Positions 23,888 to 35,712 of a DNA stretch of 64,000 bases are shown piece by piece. The first letter of the stretch is position 1. Each line of letters begins with the position of its first letter. Origin of the DNA: Ashinkailepas kermadecensis (Eukaryota > Arthropoda > Thecostraca > Neolepadidae); the NCBI GenBank assembly GCA_034440615.1, contig JAOTOM010005135.1, forward strand, positions 744,001 through 808,000, read 5' to 3'. The notes beneath the pieces are model-generated. The model was not told the DNA's origin, searched no databases, and worked only from the letters and a program-made list of their open reading frames with translations. The translations under genes were made by a program, and so were the position numbers.

Positions 23888-24009
23888 CCGTTCGTTGGCG
23901 AACCGACACTGTAGGAACCTGTAGGAGCCTGTCACCAGGTGATATACTCGTCAGTATTGGGGATAACTCGAACACCGGTAGTATGAACTGCGTCTGAGGT
24001 GGTCGGTTT

Positions 24010-24169
24010 GGTTGGTTGCTGGTTTTACGACACGTCGACCGTTGAGTCATGTAGCGTCGCCAATCTCTCACGCCGATTGGTCGCGGGCGAAGATTAGCGA
24101 CAGGTGAGACTCGAACCCACAACCTTTCGATTGTGAGACGAGCATCTTACCCCTAGACCACTCGTCCCC
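24010..24169 (-). mobile_element. tRNA-Val-like SINE, copy 2, with 14-bp target-site duplication
   Basis: This is the reverse complement of the family at 5453 and 44971. Read on the minus strand it has the A box GGTGGTCTAGGGGTAAGA intact, the B box GGTTCGAGTCTC, and the same body and AACC-type tail. A perfect 14-bp duplication, GAGGTGGTCGGTTT, flanks it at 23996-24009 and 24170-24183. The A box is better preserved than in copy 1. Confidence 0.92.
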
Positions 24170-24183
24170 GAGGTGGTCGGTTT

Positions 24184-24917
24184 ATAAGCGATTGAATCAT
24201 TTCGTAACCTAGAACATAGTGAGTATTTCCGGTACTCCGCCGGTATAATTGAACGCGCTACCGAAGTATGTCAGTACAAGAGCGCCGTGCTCAATGCCAC
24301 ACACAGCGGCGCATGTACCTCTTCTTTTCCCAGTATTTAGTTCTTGTTCATGGTCAGAATTACGTGAACCACGCGATCAATTACTCCGTGGTTGAATTTT
24401 AAATTGTCCTTCGTCGTTCAAGTCCACCTATTTTGCCTTTTTGAAGCGTTTCTATAGATTATGGTGATCGCAGAGGAGAAGGAGCACACAGGGGTCGTTC
24501 GGAATATTTCGAACATTCCGGATTTGTTTCGCATTCCAAGTGAACGATAGTATCCTCTATGTCCGTTGTGTTCCGAATAATATATGACACAACTGTCAAA
24601 AGCGTGTAATCGTGAGGGGGACCAGCGCAAAAGACACCGCCAACCACGCCCACTTATCACATCTGACATCGGGTACCCCCAGCTGCGGCAGTGTCGTCTC
24701 GCCACCGACCACCCAGCTCGTCTGCCGGCTCACGAATGTGCTGTGGCTACGGCGGCGGCCACCGCCGGCTCCTCTGCATTCAGCATCACGCCTCCGGAAA
24801 ATCAAACTAGTCAGCCTACATTCTCTTCGTCACAGAGTGGGTCTTGAAATCAGGGCATCCGATTCAGGCCTTGTCTTGGTGTTTCTTTGTCCATGCTATC
24901 CATTACAGTGTCTCCCA
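24184..24917. other. single-copy spacer
   Basis: AT-rich to 24600, then GC-richer. Short frames on both strands have no recognisable domain. Confidence 0.5.
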
Positions 24918-25145
24918 CGCCAGCCAATACAGAGCCCAGTACCGAGTCATCCAGCCCGGTGCGGTGTCATCGAGCCGGCCGACACATAGCCCAGTACCGA
25001 GTCATCCAGCCCGGTGCGGTGTCATCGAGCCGGCCGACACATAGCCCAGTACCGAGTCATCCAGCCCGGTGCGGTGTCATCGAGCCGGCCGACACATAGC
25101 CCAGTACCGAGTCATCCAGCCCGGTGCGGTGTCATCGAGCCGGCC
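24918..25145. repeat. 55-bp minisatellite, about four copies
   Basis: AGTACCGAGTCATCCAGCCC recurs every 55 bp and is nearly perfect. The final unit diverges after GAGCCGGCCG. Confidence 0.95.
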
Positions 25146-25335
25146 GCTCCCACGCCGGCTCACTGCCCCGATGGCGGATCGACAGAGCCGCGCTCCGACA
25201 ATTACGCCTCCGTTGTCGGCGCAGTTACATGTTGCACTTAAGTGGTGTAATGAAATCCGAGCGGGGACCCGCGGCGGACCAGCCCATTAGTTGGCGACGG
25301 CGACACGGTCTGGCCCGGCCCGACCTGGCTCGGGC

Positions 25336-25682
25336 GGCCGCCGCCCCACAGCCGCCCTGCTGCCGCCCCACAGCCGCCCTGCTGCCGCCCCACAGCCGCC
25401 CCACAGCCGCCCTGCTGCCGCCCCACAGCCGCCCCACAGCCGCCCTGCTGCCGCCCCACAGCCGCCCTGCTGCCGCCCCACAGCCGCCCCACAGCCGCCC
25501 CACAGCCGCCCTGCTGCCGCCCCACAGCCGCCCCACAGCCGCCCTGCTGCCGCCCCACAGCCGCCCTGCTGCCGCCCCACAGCCGCCCCACAGCCGCCCC
25601 ACAGCCGCCCTGCTGCCGCCCCACAGCCTCCCCACAGCCGCCCCACAGCCGCCCCACAGCCGCCCCACAGCCGCCCTGCTGA
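25336..25682. repeat. mixed 11/12-bp GC-rich minisatellite
   Basis: Irregular alternation of CCCCACAGCCGC (12 bp) and CCTGCTGCCGC (11 bp), about 30 subunits in all. The non-multiple-of-three mix and all-frame openness rule out coding. Confidence 0.95.
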
Positions 25683-25860
25683 CGACCGTCGCTCATATCC
25701 AAATTGTGTGTGAGGGAGCCAGTCTGGCGAGCCTTGCGTCGCGGCTGGTGGTGATGCTGAAGCAGCGCAAAGCCTACCCATACGCGTTAGATGAGATTCG
25801 CCTGTACGCTTTAGATCTATTTCAGTCCGCGGCGACCCTGTCAGTACAGGCATATGGTGA

Positions 25861-25925
25861 GACAAAGCCGACGCGATGCACACGCGATGCACACGCGATG
25901 CGATGCGATGCGATGCGATGCGACG
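25861..25925. repeat. ACGCGATGCAC / GATGC short repeat
   Basis: Three larger ACGCGATGCAC-type units run into a pentamer run (GATGC)n. Confidence 0.9.
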
Positions 25926-27340
25926 CTATGCCGATGCGGACGGTAGAGCTCGCGAACTTTGGTGAGGCTCGCACTTAGTCTGTGTGGACTGGTGATAAAT
26001 AAGCAATTCGCCTTATGCTTCTCTCATCTACGAATTCCGAGAGCTCAATTACTGCCGGCCGTATCACGTCATGTACTTCAGTGCGGGCTGCTTTGTGTTG
26101 GGTGTGTTGTGCTCGCGGCTGGACATCTGCGAGAGCGCAGGCGTGGCTGCCCACATGTCGGCACGTATGCACTTATGTATTCATAGGGCTGATTAGGTAT
26201 TCGGGTTCCATGTCCGACACTGAACGGCCGTCGACGTCAGGTCGAGTTTGCCAGATGTGAAGGCGCGACTGTGGTGCTCCTCAGGGTGTGATCGGAGGTC
26301 AATGCAGACACGGGGTTATGGAACAGTTGCCTCATGGAAACTGTCTGCGTTATGCTAGCCCCTAACACCTGATGAAATGCCTGTTGATCGTATGTCTTGC
26401 ACAAGGTGGACCTGATAGAGGTTTTTGGTCATGCCCACATGACGCTGAAACATTTCATTTAAATGCAACGCATTGGAAGCATTGCCCACAATTCTACACA
26501 TTCTTGCACCAAGTCATTCTTCCTTCGTATCCGGCATGTTTCGTATCTGGCATATTTGAAAATTTCTGGCGGCTTGACCTGACTAGAGTAGCATTGTCGG
26601 CCACAGATATGCGGATGCTTGTGCACATGAACCTGGGGTATGTCTTGTACCGCTTACAAAAAACAACAAAAAGAACAACGGATATATTTTTCGCAAGCTT
26701 CTGCTTTTGCATACAATTGAGCATTGGCGCAATGTCAAGTTATTTCGGTTGCAATCTGCAGTTGTGTTTGCTGCCATCTTCTTCTCTGCGTCCTCATTAT
26801 GTCCAGCTCATTTAAGGTATCTATGTCATGTGACACCAGAGTTATATGTGGAGTAGTTGTCAGCATCAAATTGTCACGGTGCATATTGTGCACGGCTCGA
26901 TAATTATATGGGCTCAATACATTCTCCCATGGCAACTGAAATAAAGCCTTTCCCGAGCCCTGCCCGCAGCAATGCTCTCGACTCACCCTCTGCACGTGGT
27001 ATGGACCTCTCCCGACCTCTCACTGCTTTCCATCCGACCCCTGCCGGCGGATGAGGTTGTGTTCCTGACCCTTCTCGGGCAGCATCGGTCTTGGTGGTGC
27101 GACGCGGCTTTTTGGTACGCGACGTAGACGCAAGGCTGGCGTCGGCGATCATTATCTGATGTCATAGAGCCGTTTTTACCTCCTCGCTGGGCCACCCGCA
27201 GCCCAACTCCGGCTGAGACCGCCGCTGCTCACGCGGCCCGGCCCCCACCATTGCATGCTGGGAAGCCGCACCACATGCCGTCCTCTCATCCCGTCCCGCC
27301 TACTTCCCTATCCTGTGAATTGTTACATGCACTCTCCACT
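25926..27340. other. single-copy spacer
   Basis: The 147-codon frame at 26372-26815 (+) lies in AT-rich unique sequence. It is overlapped by minus frames, and I cannot recognise it. No other feature is seen. Confidence 0.45.
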
Positions 27341-28330
27341 ACAATCTCCTTAATCACAGCCTGGCAACGACCAGAGCCAACGGAAGAGGCTGCTTACCTA
27401 GCCTGGCGAAGACTACAGCTGATGGGGGGAATCTGCTTACCTAGCCTGGCAAAGACCACAGCTGACGGGAGAGTCTGCTTAACTAGCCTGGTAAATACCA
27501 CAGCTGACGGAAGTGACCACATACCTAGCCTGATAAAGACCAGAGCTGACGGGAGAGGCTGCTTACCTGACCTGATAAAGACCAGATCTGACAGAAGTGA
27601 CTACATACCTAGCCTGATAAAGACCAGAGCTGACGGGAGAGGCTGCTTACCTGACCTGATAAAGACCAGATCTGACAGAAGTGACTACATACCTAGCCTG
27701 ATAAAGACCAGAGCCAATGGAAGAGGCTGCTTATCTAGCTTGGCAAAGACGAGAGCTGACGGGAGAAACTGTTCACCTAGCCTGGCAAAGACTAGAGCTG
27801 ACGGAAGTGACTACATAACTAGCATTATAAAGACCAGAACTGACGGGAGAGGCTGCTTACCTGGCCTGACACAGACCAGAGCTGGCAGAAGTGACTACTT
27901 GCCTAGCCTGATAAAGACCAGAGCCAATGGAAGAGGCTGCTTGCCTGGCCTGACAAAGACCAGAGCTGACGGGAGAAACTGTTCACCCAGCTTGGCAAGT
28001 ACCTTATAATCATGCTCAGCAAAGTACTGTACTCAATCAAACTAGTCTGGCAAGGACCAGAACTGACGGAAGAGACTGTCCACCTAACCTGAGAAAGCCC
28101 AGAACTGACGGAAGAGGCTGCTTACGTAGCCAGACCAAGACCAGAACTGACGGAAGGAACTGTTTACCTAGCCTGATAAAGATCAGAGCTGACAATAGAG
28201 ACTGTTCACCAAGCCTGGCAAAGACTAGAACTGACGGAAAGACTGTTCACCTTGCCTGGCAAAGACCAGAACTGACGGAAGAAGCTGTTCACGTAGCCTG
28301 GCAAAAACCAGAACTGACGGACGAGACTTT
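27341..28330. repeat. 42-bp minisatellite, about 23 diverged copies
   Basis: Unit core CCTGATAAAGACCAGAGCTG followed by ACGGGAGAGGCTGCTTACCT. In 27480-27720 units pair into 84-bp dimers, with one member carrying CAGAAGTGACTACATACCTA. A unique insertion of about 40 bp near 28005-28045 interrupts the array. Divergence is higher than in most arrays here. The 14-codon period explains the 252-codon frame at 27251-28009. Confidence 0.92.
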
Positions 28331-29290
28331 ATTCCAATAACCGACCACTTGCTCGGCTCTCAGCGGCCAGGAGGACGTCTGTCAACGTGACCGTGGCACC
28401 ACAGCCGCCGGAGTCTGACTTCAGTCGACGGGAAGCGCGCTGACCGGAGCACGCGTGGCGTTTGCCCGCTGCCGCGCGTCAAAACAAAATACCCGGCCGA
28501 CACATGGAACGACTATCGGCCAGTTTGTTTGCCCCTGGTCGCTGGCTCGGAAAGCGACGACGAATGCCGCGAATGCCCCGCCGACCAAATCTGAAATATA
28601 TCAGTGCGTGCCATCTACGTACCAGCTATGCGTTGTTAAAAGGCAGTGCCACCGGCAGTTCCAATTCACATTCCAGAGACAGTTTCAATGCACATTCTGT
28701 CAGGCGCGCATGGTCAGAAACAGACATGCTCTCGGAACATTGAAACATTGTGTTTCTATATTCACTCCAAACTCTGCAAATGCCGACGCAAAAATTCACC
28801 AGATTTCGCATCTGTTTTCATTCACGCCTACGCGCTTACATTGCTCAACAGCTTCCGTGATTATGTAAAGCATAATTTAGCGTTTGCCGAACCAGGATGT
28901 GCTTCCTCTTTAACGGTTCTGGGGTTGTACGATGTGAATCTAGGAAATGCACACTACAAAAGTTCGTTTCTTGCGCGGAATACCACATGGTAAGCTGAGG
29001 CATGGAATAACCTGTTACCCGACCGTTTTTGTATTAGGCTACTCCTCGCTGGACGGCACTGGTTTTTCTGCGAAAGCACGGCTATGAATCAGGCGCCGGA
29101 GTGCAGGACGCAGATCGACGCGACGAGCGCCGCTCTGCCTACCGCCGAGCGGTGACATGGCGCCGCGACACTTCAGGCAGCGACACCTGCCGGCGGCTGC
29201 TGGTCACAAATACAATCCGGCGAACGGTCACGCTCGGCTGACCGTCCGGCTTTGTGCTCGTCGTCACGCCGCGCACAGAGCCACGTCACC
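28331..29290. other. single-copy spacer
   Basis: GC-rich at both ends. 28640-28700 holds a small duplicated phrase (CAGTTTCAATGCACATTC-like). No recognised gene. Confidence 0.5.
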
Positions 29291-29600
29291 TTAGTCACGT
29301 CACACCGAAATGGCGTCACGTAAAGCGGGCCACAGCCGCCAGCCGGGCGTCACACCGCGCGCCTGCGTTCCTGATGGCGTCACACCGCCGTCTCTCACGT
29401 CACGTCGAGATGGCGTCACGTAAGGCGGGCCACAGCCGCCAGCCGAACGTCATACCTCCGCTGTTCATTCAGCGTCCATCACGTTCATCACAGCGTCTGC
29501 GTCCATTACAGCGTCACACCTCAACCTCTCAAGTCCGTCACGGCGTCTCACCGCTGCCTCTCATATCCGTTACGCTGCCGCCTCTGACATCTGTCAGAGC
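29291..29600. repeat. degenerate GCGTCAC-rich repeat
   Basis: ATGGCGTCACGTAA(A/G)GCGGG occurs twice about 100 bp apart. Short phrases such as GCGTCACACC and CGTCACG recur through 29600. Likely a decayed array. Confidence 0.65.
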
Positions 29601-29639
29601 GTCACACAGCAGGTCTCGCAAGGTTTTGACGGCCATCAG

Positions 29640-30290
29640 GACAGCATGGTCACCGGCGCGGCGGTGAGGCCGGCCCGCGCCCGCAGCACCGGGAACCTGG
29701 CGGCATGGGCTCGCCAGGTGGTCACTGGCGGTGAGGGCGGCCGGGGCCCCCACCGGGAACCTGGCGGCATGGGCTCGCCAGGTGGTCACTGGCGGTGAGG
29801 CCGGCCGGGGCCCGCAGCACCGGGAACCTGGCGGCATGGGCTCGCCAGGTGGTCACTGGCGGTGAGGCCGGCCGGGGCCCGCAGCACCGGGAACCTGGCG
29901 GCATGGGCTCGCCAGGTGGTCACTGGCGGTGAGGCCGGCCGGGGCCCGCAGCACCGGGAACCTGGCAGCACGAGCTCGCCAGGTGGTCACTGGCGGTGAG
30001 GCCGGCCGGGGCCCGCAGCACCGGGAACCTGGCGGCACGAGCTCGCCAGGTGGTCACTGGCGGTGAGGCCAGCCCGCGCCCGCACCACCCACCCAGCACC
30101 GGGAACCTGGCAGCACGAGCTCGCCAGGTGGTCACTGGCGGTGAGGCCGGCCGGCGCCCGCAGCACCCACCCAGCACCGGGAACCTGGCGGCACGAGCTC
30201 GCCAGGTGGTCACTGGCGGTGAGGCCAGCCCGCGCCCGCACCACCCACCCAGCACCGGGAACCTGGCGGCATGAGCTCGCCAGGCACCCC
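29640..30290. repeat. 67-bp minisatellite, about nine copies
   Basis: Units contain CGGGAACCTGGCGGCATGGG and CTCGCCAGGTGGTCACTGGC. The right-hand units carry an insertion (CACCACCCACCCAGCACC) that lengthens them to about 73 bp. GGCGGCATG/GGCGGCACGAG variants separate left and right halves. Confidence 0.95.
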
Positions 30291-31205
30291 AACCACGGCC
30301 GGTTTTTGCTCCCGATGGCTGTCGGGTAAGATTCGCCGTGGGGTCACTGATAGTTGGCTCGGTGTGGGGAAATTTCCGTGGTGTGGTCATCTGTCTTGGA
30401 TGGAGGCTTATCTGTCTCGGACGAGGACTGGCCAGGGTTCACACTGCTCGGACAACGGCTGATCGATAATGGCTCCACAGCCTGCAGTCGCCTGGACACG
30501 GGGATACGTGGACGTCAATGGCGCCTCGATTACGGTGGTGCATGGAACGCCGGCTCGTCATCGATGTTTCATCAATGCTCATCTCTCTGATGACAAAACT
30601 CTTCAGTCGTTAGGGAAGCCACTCAGGGCAGAACATACTGCCTCAGGCTAGAGAGTACAGTTGATGCGGTAAGCTTCGAGCGGCCGAAAACAATAATCGG
30701 TACAATTTCGTTCTTCACCCTCAAGGCATCCCTAGCCACGCCGCCACCCAGTGGTCGCCCATTCGTGGCAATCTTGCTCGGACCTGGGTCCGTCCGTGAC
30801 CACCTTCCTCGGACGTGGATCCGTCCAATTGTGGCCAGCGTCCTCAGCCGTGGGCTCGGCGCTCGGCCGTTCGTCGCAGCGTCTCCGTCCAATTCACTTA
30901 CGTGGCGGGTTGCGGCGTCGACCGTTATTTAAATGGCGCCTGGCCGGCTCCCCCGCGTCCGGCGCGCTGCGGTGCGGGATCACGCCGCTGACTACAGTTA
31001 TTTGCTGCCCATTGAGCCAATCGGGCGGCCAATTTCGAACGAGGCAATGAAGCGATTCGATCGGAGGTGACCAGCAGCGGCCTGTGGCGGAGGCGGCGCC
31101 CGCGTGGCCGAGGTGGAGAGCGGCCCAATTAAACCCATCCGCCGCAGAACGGCACCGGCGACGATCGGCTGAACGCACGGTGTGTTCAGCCAGGTCGGCA
31201 CGACG
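30291..31205. other. GC-rich single-copy spacer
   Basis: Short open frames on both strands with no recognisable domain. CpG-rich from 30750. Confidence 0.45.
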
Positions 31206-31325
31206 GGCGGCGCCCGCGGCCGCTGCTCTGCCGTGTCGATCATGGCCCGGCGAGCCTGCGGCGCCCGCGGCCGCTGCTCTGCCGTGTCGATCATGGCCCG
31301 GCGAGCCTGCGGCGCCGGCCCGCTG
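31206..31325. repeat. 51-bp tandem duplication
   Basis: GCGCCCGCGGCCGCTGCTCT occurs twice 51 bp apart with a third partial copy. The copies are identical, so the duplication is recent. The unit contains a NotI-like GCGGCCGC. Confidence 0.95.
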
Positions 31326-31794
31326 TGCCGCCTTTGCTGCGACCGCGCTGTTGCACGCCGTTGCTTCGGCGGCCGTTTTTGGTGGCGCGACCGGGTATCA
31401 GCGAAAGCAGCGCCCCCGCCGAAACCGGCGGTGACGGCGGCGCGTCAAGCCGTTGTGAAACTGCGGCGCGCCGACCGTTTTTACGGTTTGTGTTTACCGC
31501 TGCTTGCCAGGTGGAGTTGAGCCTGTTGCCGGGACTTGCGGTTTGGCAGGACGGGCCGGGTTAGCAAGGGTGCTACCGGCCGAGTAACACCGTCTGGCGC
31601 AACCGCAGCCAGCACGTGCGGCTGACTCTCGCCCTGAATAGTCCTCGTCCGGCAGCACTGTGGGACAACGGAGTCGGCGCCTGCGCAGATTAAAAAGCGT
31701 GAAATGTTTTGCAGATCTAGCGCCATTATCGATCGGTCGGTAGCATTACCTGATGACCGACCAAGGCCGGTTTGTGGTTACTGCCGGCTCTGGG
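31326..31794. other. CpG-rich single-copy spacer
   Basis: No gene or repeat recognised. Confidence 0.45.
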
Positions 31795-31905
31795 TCACAC
31801 TTAGGGTCATACTCTTAGAGTCATGCATAGGGTCATGCTTGGGGTCATACTTAGGCTCATACGTAGGGTGATGCATAGGATCATGCTTGGAGTCATGGCT
31901 ATGTG
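31795..31905. repeat. about 12-bp repeat (GGGTCATACTTA-like)
   Basis: Eight or nine imperfect units of GGGTCAT(A/G)C(T/A)TAG. Confidence 0.8.
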
Positions 31906-32481
31906 AATAATTGGAGAATGTCAAGGTAGTAATCTTCACCATTGGTCGGACCAGTGGCAGCAGGGCGAACGGCATGTGAGGGAGTTCTCTAGTTGCTGCA
32001 TAGACCAATATACACCAAAAGGGCTTTCTCCGTGCTGCAGGAAGGACACTCGGGCTATAATCGTGCACTATGAACAAAGGGCTGGGCTGCATAAGGCTAG
32101 GCTCTATGCACCCCATAGACTCCAGACAAGTGGGGCTCCTCTCGTCTAAATTATTCCTTCAAAACACCTGTACCGGCAGAGAAAAAGAACTCGGTCGTCC
32201 AGTTCTAACTCGGACCATCGTCCTACCTCACACACGATTCCGGAATATTCGATATCGTCCTGATCTGTGCCGCACATGCATCGGGAAGCTCCATAGGTCA
32301 GCTTCTCAAGCAAGCAAGCAACTTCTCATGTCCGCCCACTGCATGGCTAATTGGACCAGCCGAATACAAAGCGCGACTGTGGTTGCCGTTGGGTGGGCAA
32401 TGCAGATGGGTACGCGACTGGATAATGTGAATCTTGGGAGATCTATGCAGTTCGTTGCGATACGGAGTACGACATTCCTCT
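31906..32481. other. single-copy spacer
   Basis: No gene or repeat is recognised. Confidence 0.5.
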
Positions 32482-32670
32482 GGCGTTCCTCACGTCGGTC
32501 CCATGGCGCGGACACGACGGTCCTCTGGCTCGGACACGACGGTCCTCTGGCGCGGACACGTCGGTCCTCTGGCGCGGACACGCCAGCCCTCTGGCACGGA
32601 CACGTCGGTCCTCTGGCGCGGACACGACGGTCCTCTGGCACGGACGCGTCGGTCCTCTGGCGCGGACAAT
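32482..32670. repeat. 22-bp minisatellite, about eight copies
   Basis: TCCTCTGGCGCGGACACGTC recurs at 22-bp intervals (TCCTCTGG at 32521, 32543 and 32565). Variants alternate ACGACGG and ACGTCGG. Confidence 0.95.
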
Positions 32671-32804
32671 GACCGTTGGAGGTGCCGCACCATATGCATG
32701 TCGGCTAATGTGCTGTGATTTGAGATGACCGACCGGCTCGCACAGACGAACAGCGTCCGCCGGTACTGCCGGCCTCCATCATCTGGGGACGTGGTCTGGC
32801 CGAC

Positions 32805-33065
32805 CGCCGACCACTCCTCCAGACCGCCGCCCCCTCCTCCAGACCGCCGACCACTCGTCCCGACCGCCGCCCACTCCTGAAGACCGCCGACCACTCTTCC
32901 CGACCACTTTTCCCGACCACCGACCACTCCTCCAGACCGCCGACCACTTCTCCAGACCGTCGACCACTCTTCCCGACCACCGACTACTCCTCCGACCACC
33001 GACCGCTCATCTGACCGCCGACCGCTCATCTGACCGCCGACCACTCCTTCGACCATCGACCAACT
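32805..33065. repeat. degenerate CCGACCACTC-rich repeat
   Basis: Irregular units of 12 and 24 bp on CCGACCACTCCTCCAGACCG. Purine/pyrimidine-biased with frequent indels. Confidence 0.85.
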
Positions 33066-34586
<1,521 letters not shown>

Positions 34587-34635
34587 AGCATGGATGTCTG
34601 TATCCATGTATGCATGCTGCATGTAGTGATGTAGT

Positions 34636-34850
34636 GAAAGCTTCACACTGCCACTACTGCCCATTATCGGGTCAAAGGTGGCGTCAGCTAGCGGCTCTCT
34701 TCGACTGTGATTGGCCCGGAAAGTGTGTCACAGGTACGGCAGTGGTACACTGTGCCAAGACTGAACCCTGCTTAGTCAGTCGTGACATTGAGATCATGGA
34801 GATCCGCGTAGGCATGACCAGGCGCTGTCACAAGATCCCAGCGACTTGAG
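34636..34850 (+). repeat. dispersed repeat of unknown class, copy 1
   Basis: About 170 bp (roughly 34640-34805) is nearly identical to the reverse complement of 46110-46272, starting AGCTTCACACTGCC and running through GATTGGCCCGGAAAGTGTGT. Similarity continues more weakly into a CATGA-rich tail. No A/B boxes, terminal inverted repeats or protein motif are seen, so I cannot assign a class. The element sits between a TA microsatellite and the putative promoter of the ankyrin gene. Confidence 0.85.
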
Positions 34851-34936
34851 CACGCCCTGTCATGAATTGTCATGTCTCCCTCCCGGCAAGCCCATGTGCA
34901 TGCTCAATCCCATCGGTCTCATGAGTGTGTTTCTTC

Positions 34937-34943
34937 TATAAAA
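34937..34943 (+). promoter_or_regulatory. TATA-like box, possible core promoter of the ankyrin gene
   Basis: TATAAAA lies 209 bp upstream of the exon A ATG and 65 bp upstream of an earlier ATG at 35002. Initiation 25-32 bp downstream would fall near 34968-34975. Only the motif and its position support this. TATA-like strings are frequent in AT-rich DNA. Confidence 0.3.
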
Positions 34944-35001
34944 CATTAAATTCCTCAAACTGACATATTCGTATCCATGTGTTCCGTCTGCGAATTTCAC
35001 C

Positions 35002-35037
35002 ATGTCGTCCTGGCTCTACCCTGACGCTCAGCCCTGT
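35002..35037 (+). CDS. possible short first coding exon, or an upstream ORF
   Basis: An ATG in good context (A at -3) opens a 13-codon frame ending at a TGA at 35041. A donor-like GTGTGA at 35038 and an acceptor-like TATTTCCCCAG ending at 35112 would remove a 75-bp intron containing CTGAC branch-site-like motifs. That would join this stretch in phase 0 to the exon A frame, which is open from 35095. If so, the protein would start MSSWLYPDAQPC and run through the ATG at 35146. The alternative is a non-coding leader with a short upstream ORF. Transcript data are needed to choose; both splice signals are weak. Confidence 0.2.
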
Positions 35038-35145
35038 GTGTGACGACCCGACTCGGCCCGGCCCGACTGACCTGCCCTCCTGGCCGCCGACTGACGTACG
35101 GTATTTCCCCAGCTGCCGACGACAGTCGAGAACGGGGACGCTAGG

Positions 35146-35712
35146 ATGGCGTCCCCAGCGACCGGAGTGTCCGGCTACCTGCCGCCGGGCCCGCCGATTG
35201 GAATAGACCCGCGACTGCCGTCAGGGGGCGGACCTCCGTACCCGCCGTCAGGGGGCGGACCACCGTACCCGCCGTCAGGGGGCGGACCTCCGTACCCGCC
35301 GTCAGGGGGCGGACCACCGTACCCGCCGTCAGGGGGCGGACCACCGTACCCGCCGTCAGGCGGCGGACTACCGTACCCGCCGTCAAGTGGCGGGCCTCCG
35401 TACCCACCGCCAGGTGGCGGGCCGCCGTACCCACCGCCAGGTGGCGGGCCGCCGTACCCACCGCCAGGTGGCGGGCCGCCGTACCCACCGTCAAGTGGCG
35501 GGCCTCCGTACCCACCGCCAGGTGGCGGGCCGCCGTACCCACCGCCAGGTGGCGGGCCTCCGTACCCACCGCCAGGTGGCGGGTCTCCGCACCCGGCGTC
35601 AGCGGCGGCACCTGTGTCTCGCGAGGAGCGGCTCCGCCTCGCGGCCAGCCTCGGTCACGCCGATCAGGTGATCGCTCTCATCAGCATCGGCACGCCCATC
35701 ACCACCGATACC
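35146..35712 (+). CDS. ankyrin-repeat protein, exon A (Pro/Gly/Tyr repeat plus first ankyrin segment)
   Basis: This 189-codon exon opens with an ATG in strong context (A at -3, G at +4) and ends at ACC|GTGAGT in phase 0. Residues 25-146 are about 13.5 copies of a nine-residue unit, PPSGGGPPY or PPPGGGPPY, probably disordered and perhaps aromatic-Pro low-complexity. Residues 157-189 (SREERLRLAASLGHADQVIA onwards) read as an ankyrin repeat ending in GTPITTDT. Differences among the nine-codon units are mainly third-position changes (CCT/CCA/CCG, GGG/GGT, GGA/GGG) with a Ser/Pro exchange. That favours selection on the protein and sets this array apart from the others in the window. Joined to exon B, about 60 residues align by eye without gaps to the N-terminal ankyrin repeats of GABPB, including the G-x-P-x-TTD motif. 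Family assignment is tentative, because GABPB is not known to me to have such a Pro/Gly leader. The frame is open upstream to 35095, so the start could be earlier. Confidence 0.7.
35218..35583 (+). repeat. 27-bp coding minisatellite inside exon A
   Basis: About 13.5 units of nine codons. The left half uses CCGTCAGGGGGCGGAC and the right half CCGCCAGGTGGCGGGC, so there are two homogenised sub-blocks. The array keeps frame exactly, with no indel. Confidence 0.95.

Noticed and set aside
26372..26815. 147-codon + frame in unique sequence
   Set aside because: Unrecognised translation, overlapped by several other frames. I could not see coding-type codon bias.
29640..30290. CRISPR-like direct repeats
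   Set aside because: The repeats are contiguous with no unique spacers, and the context is a eukaryotic genome. The same applies to all other arrays.
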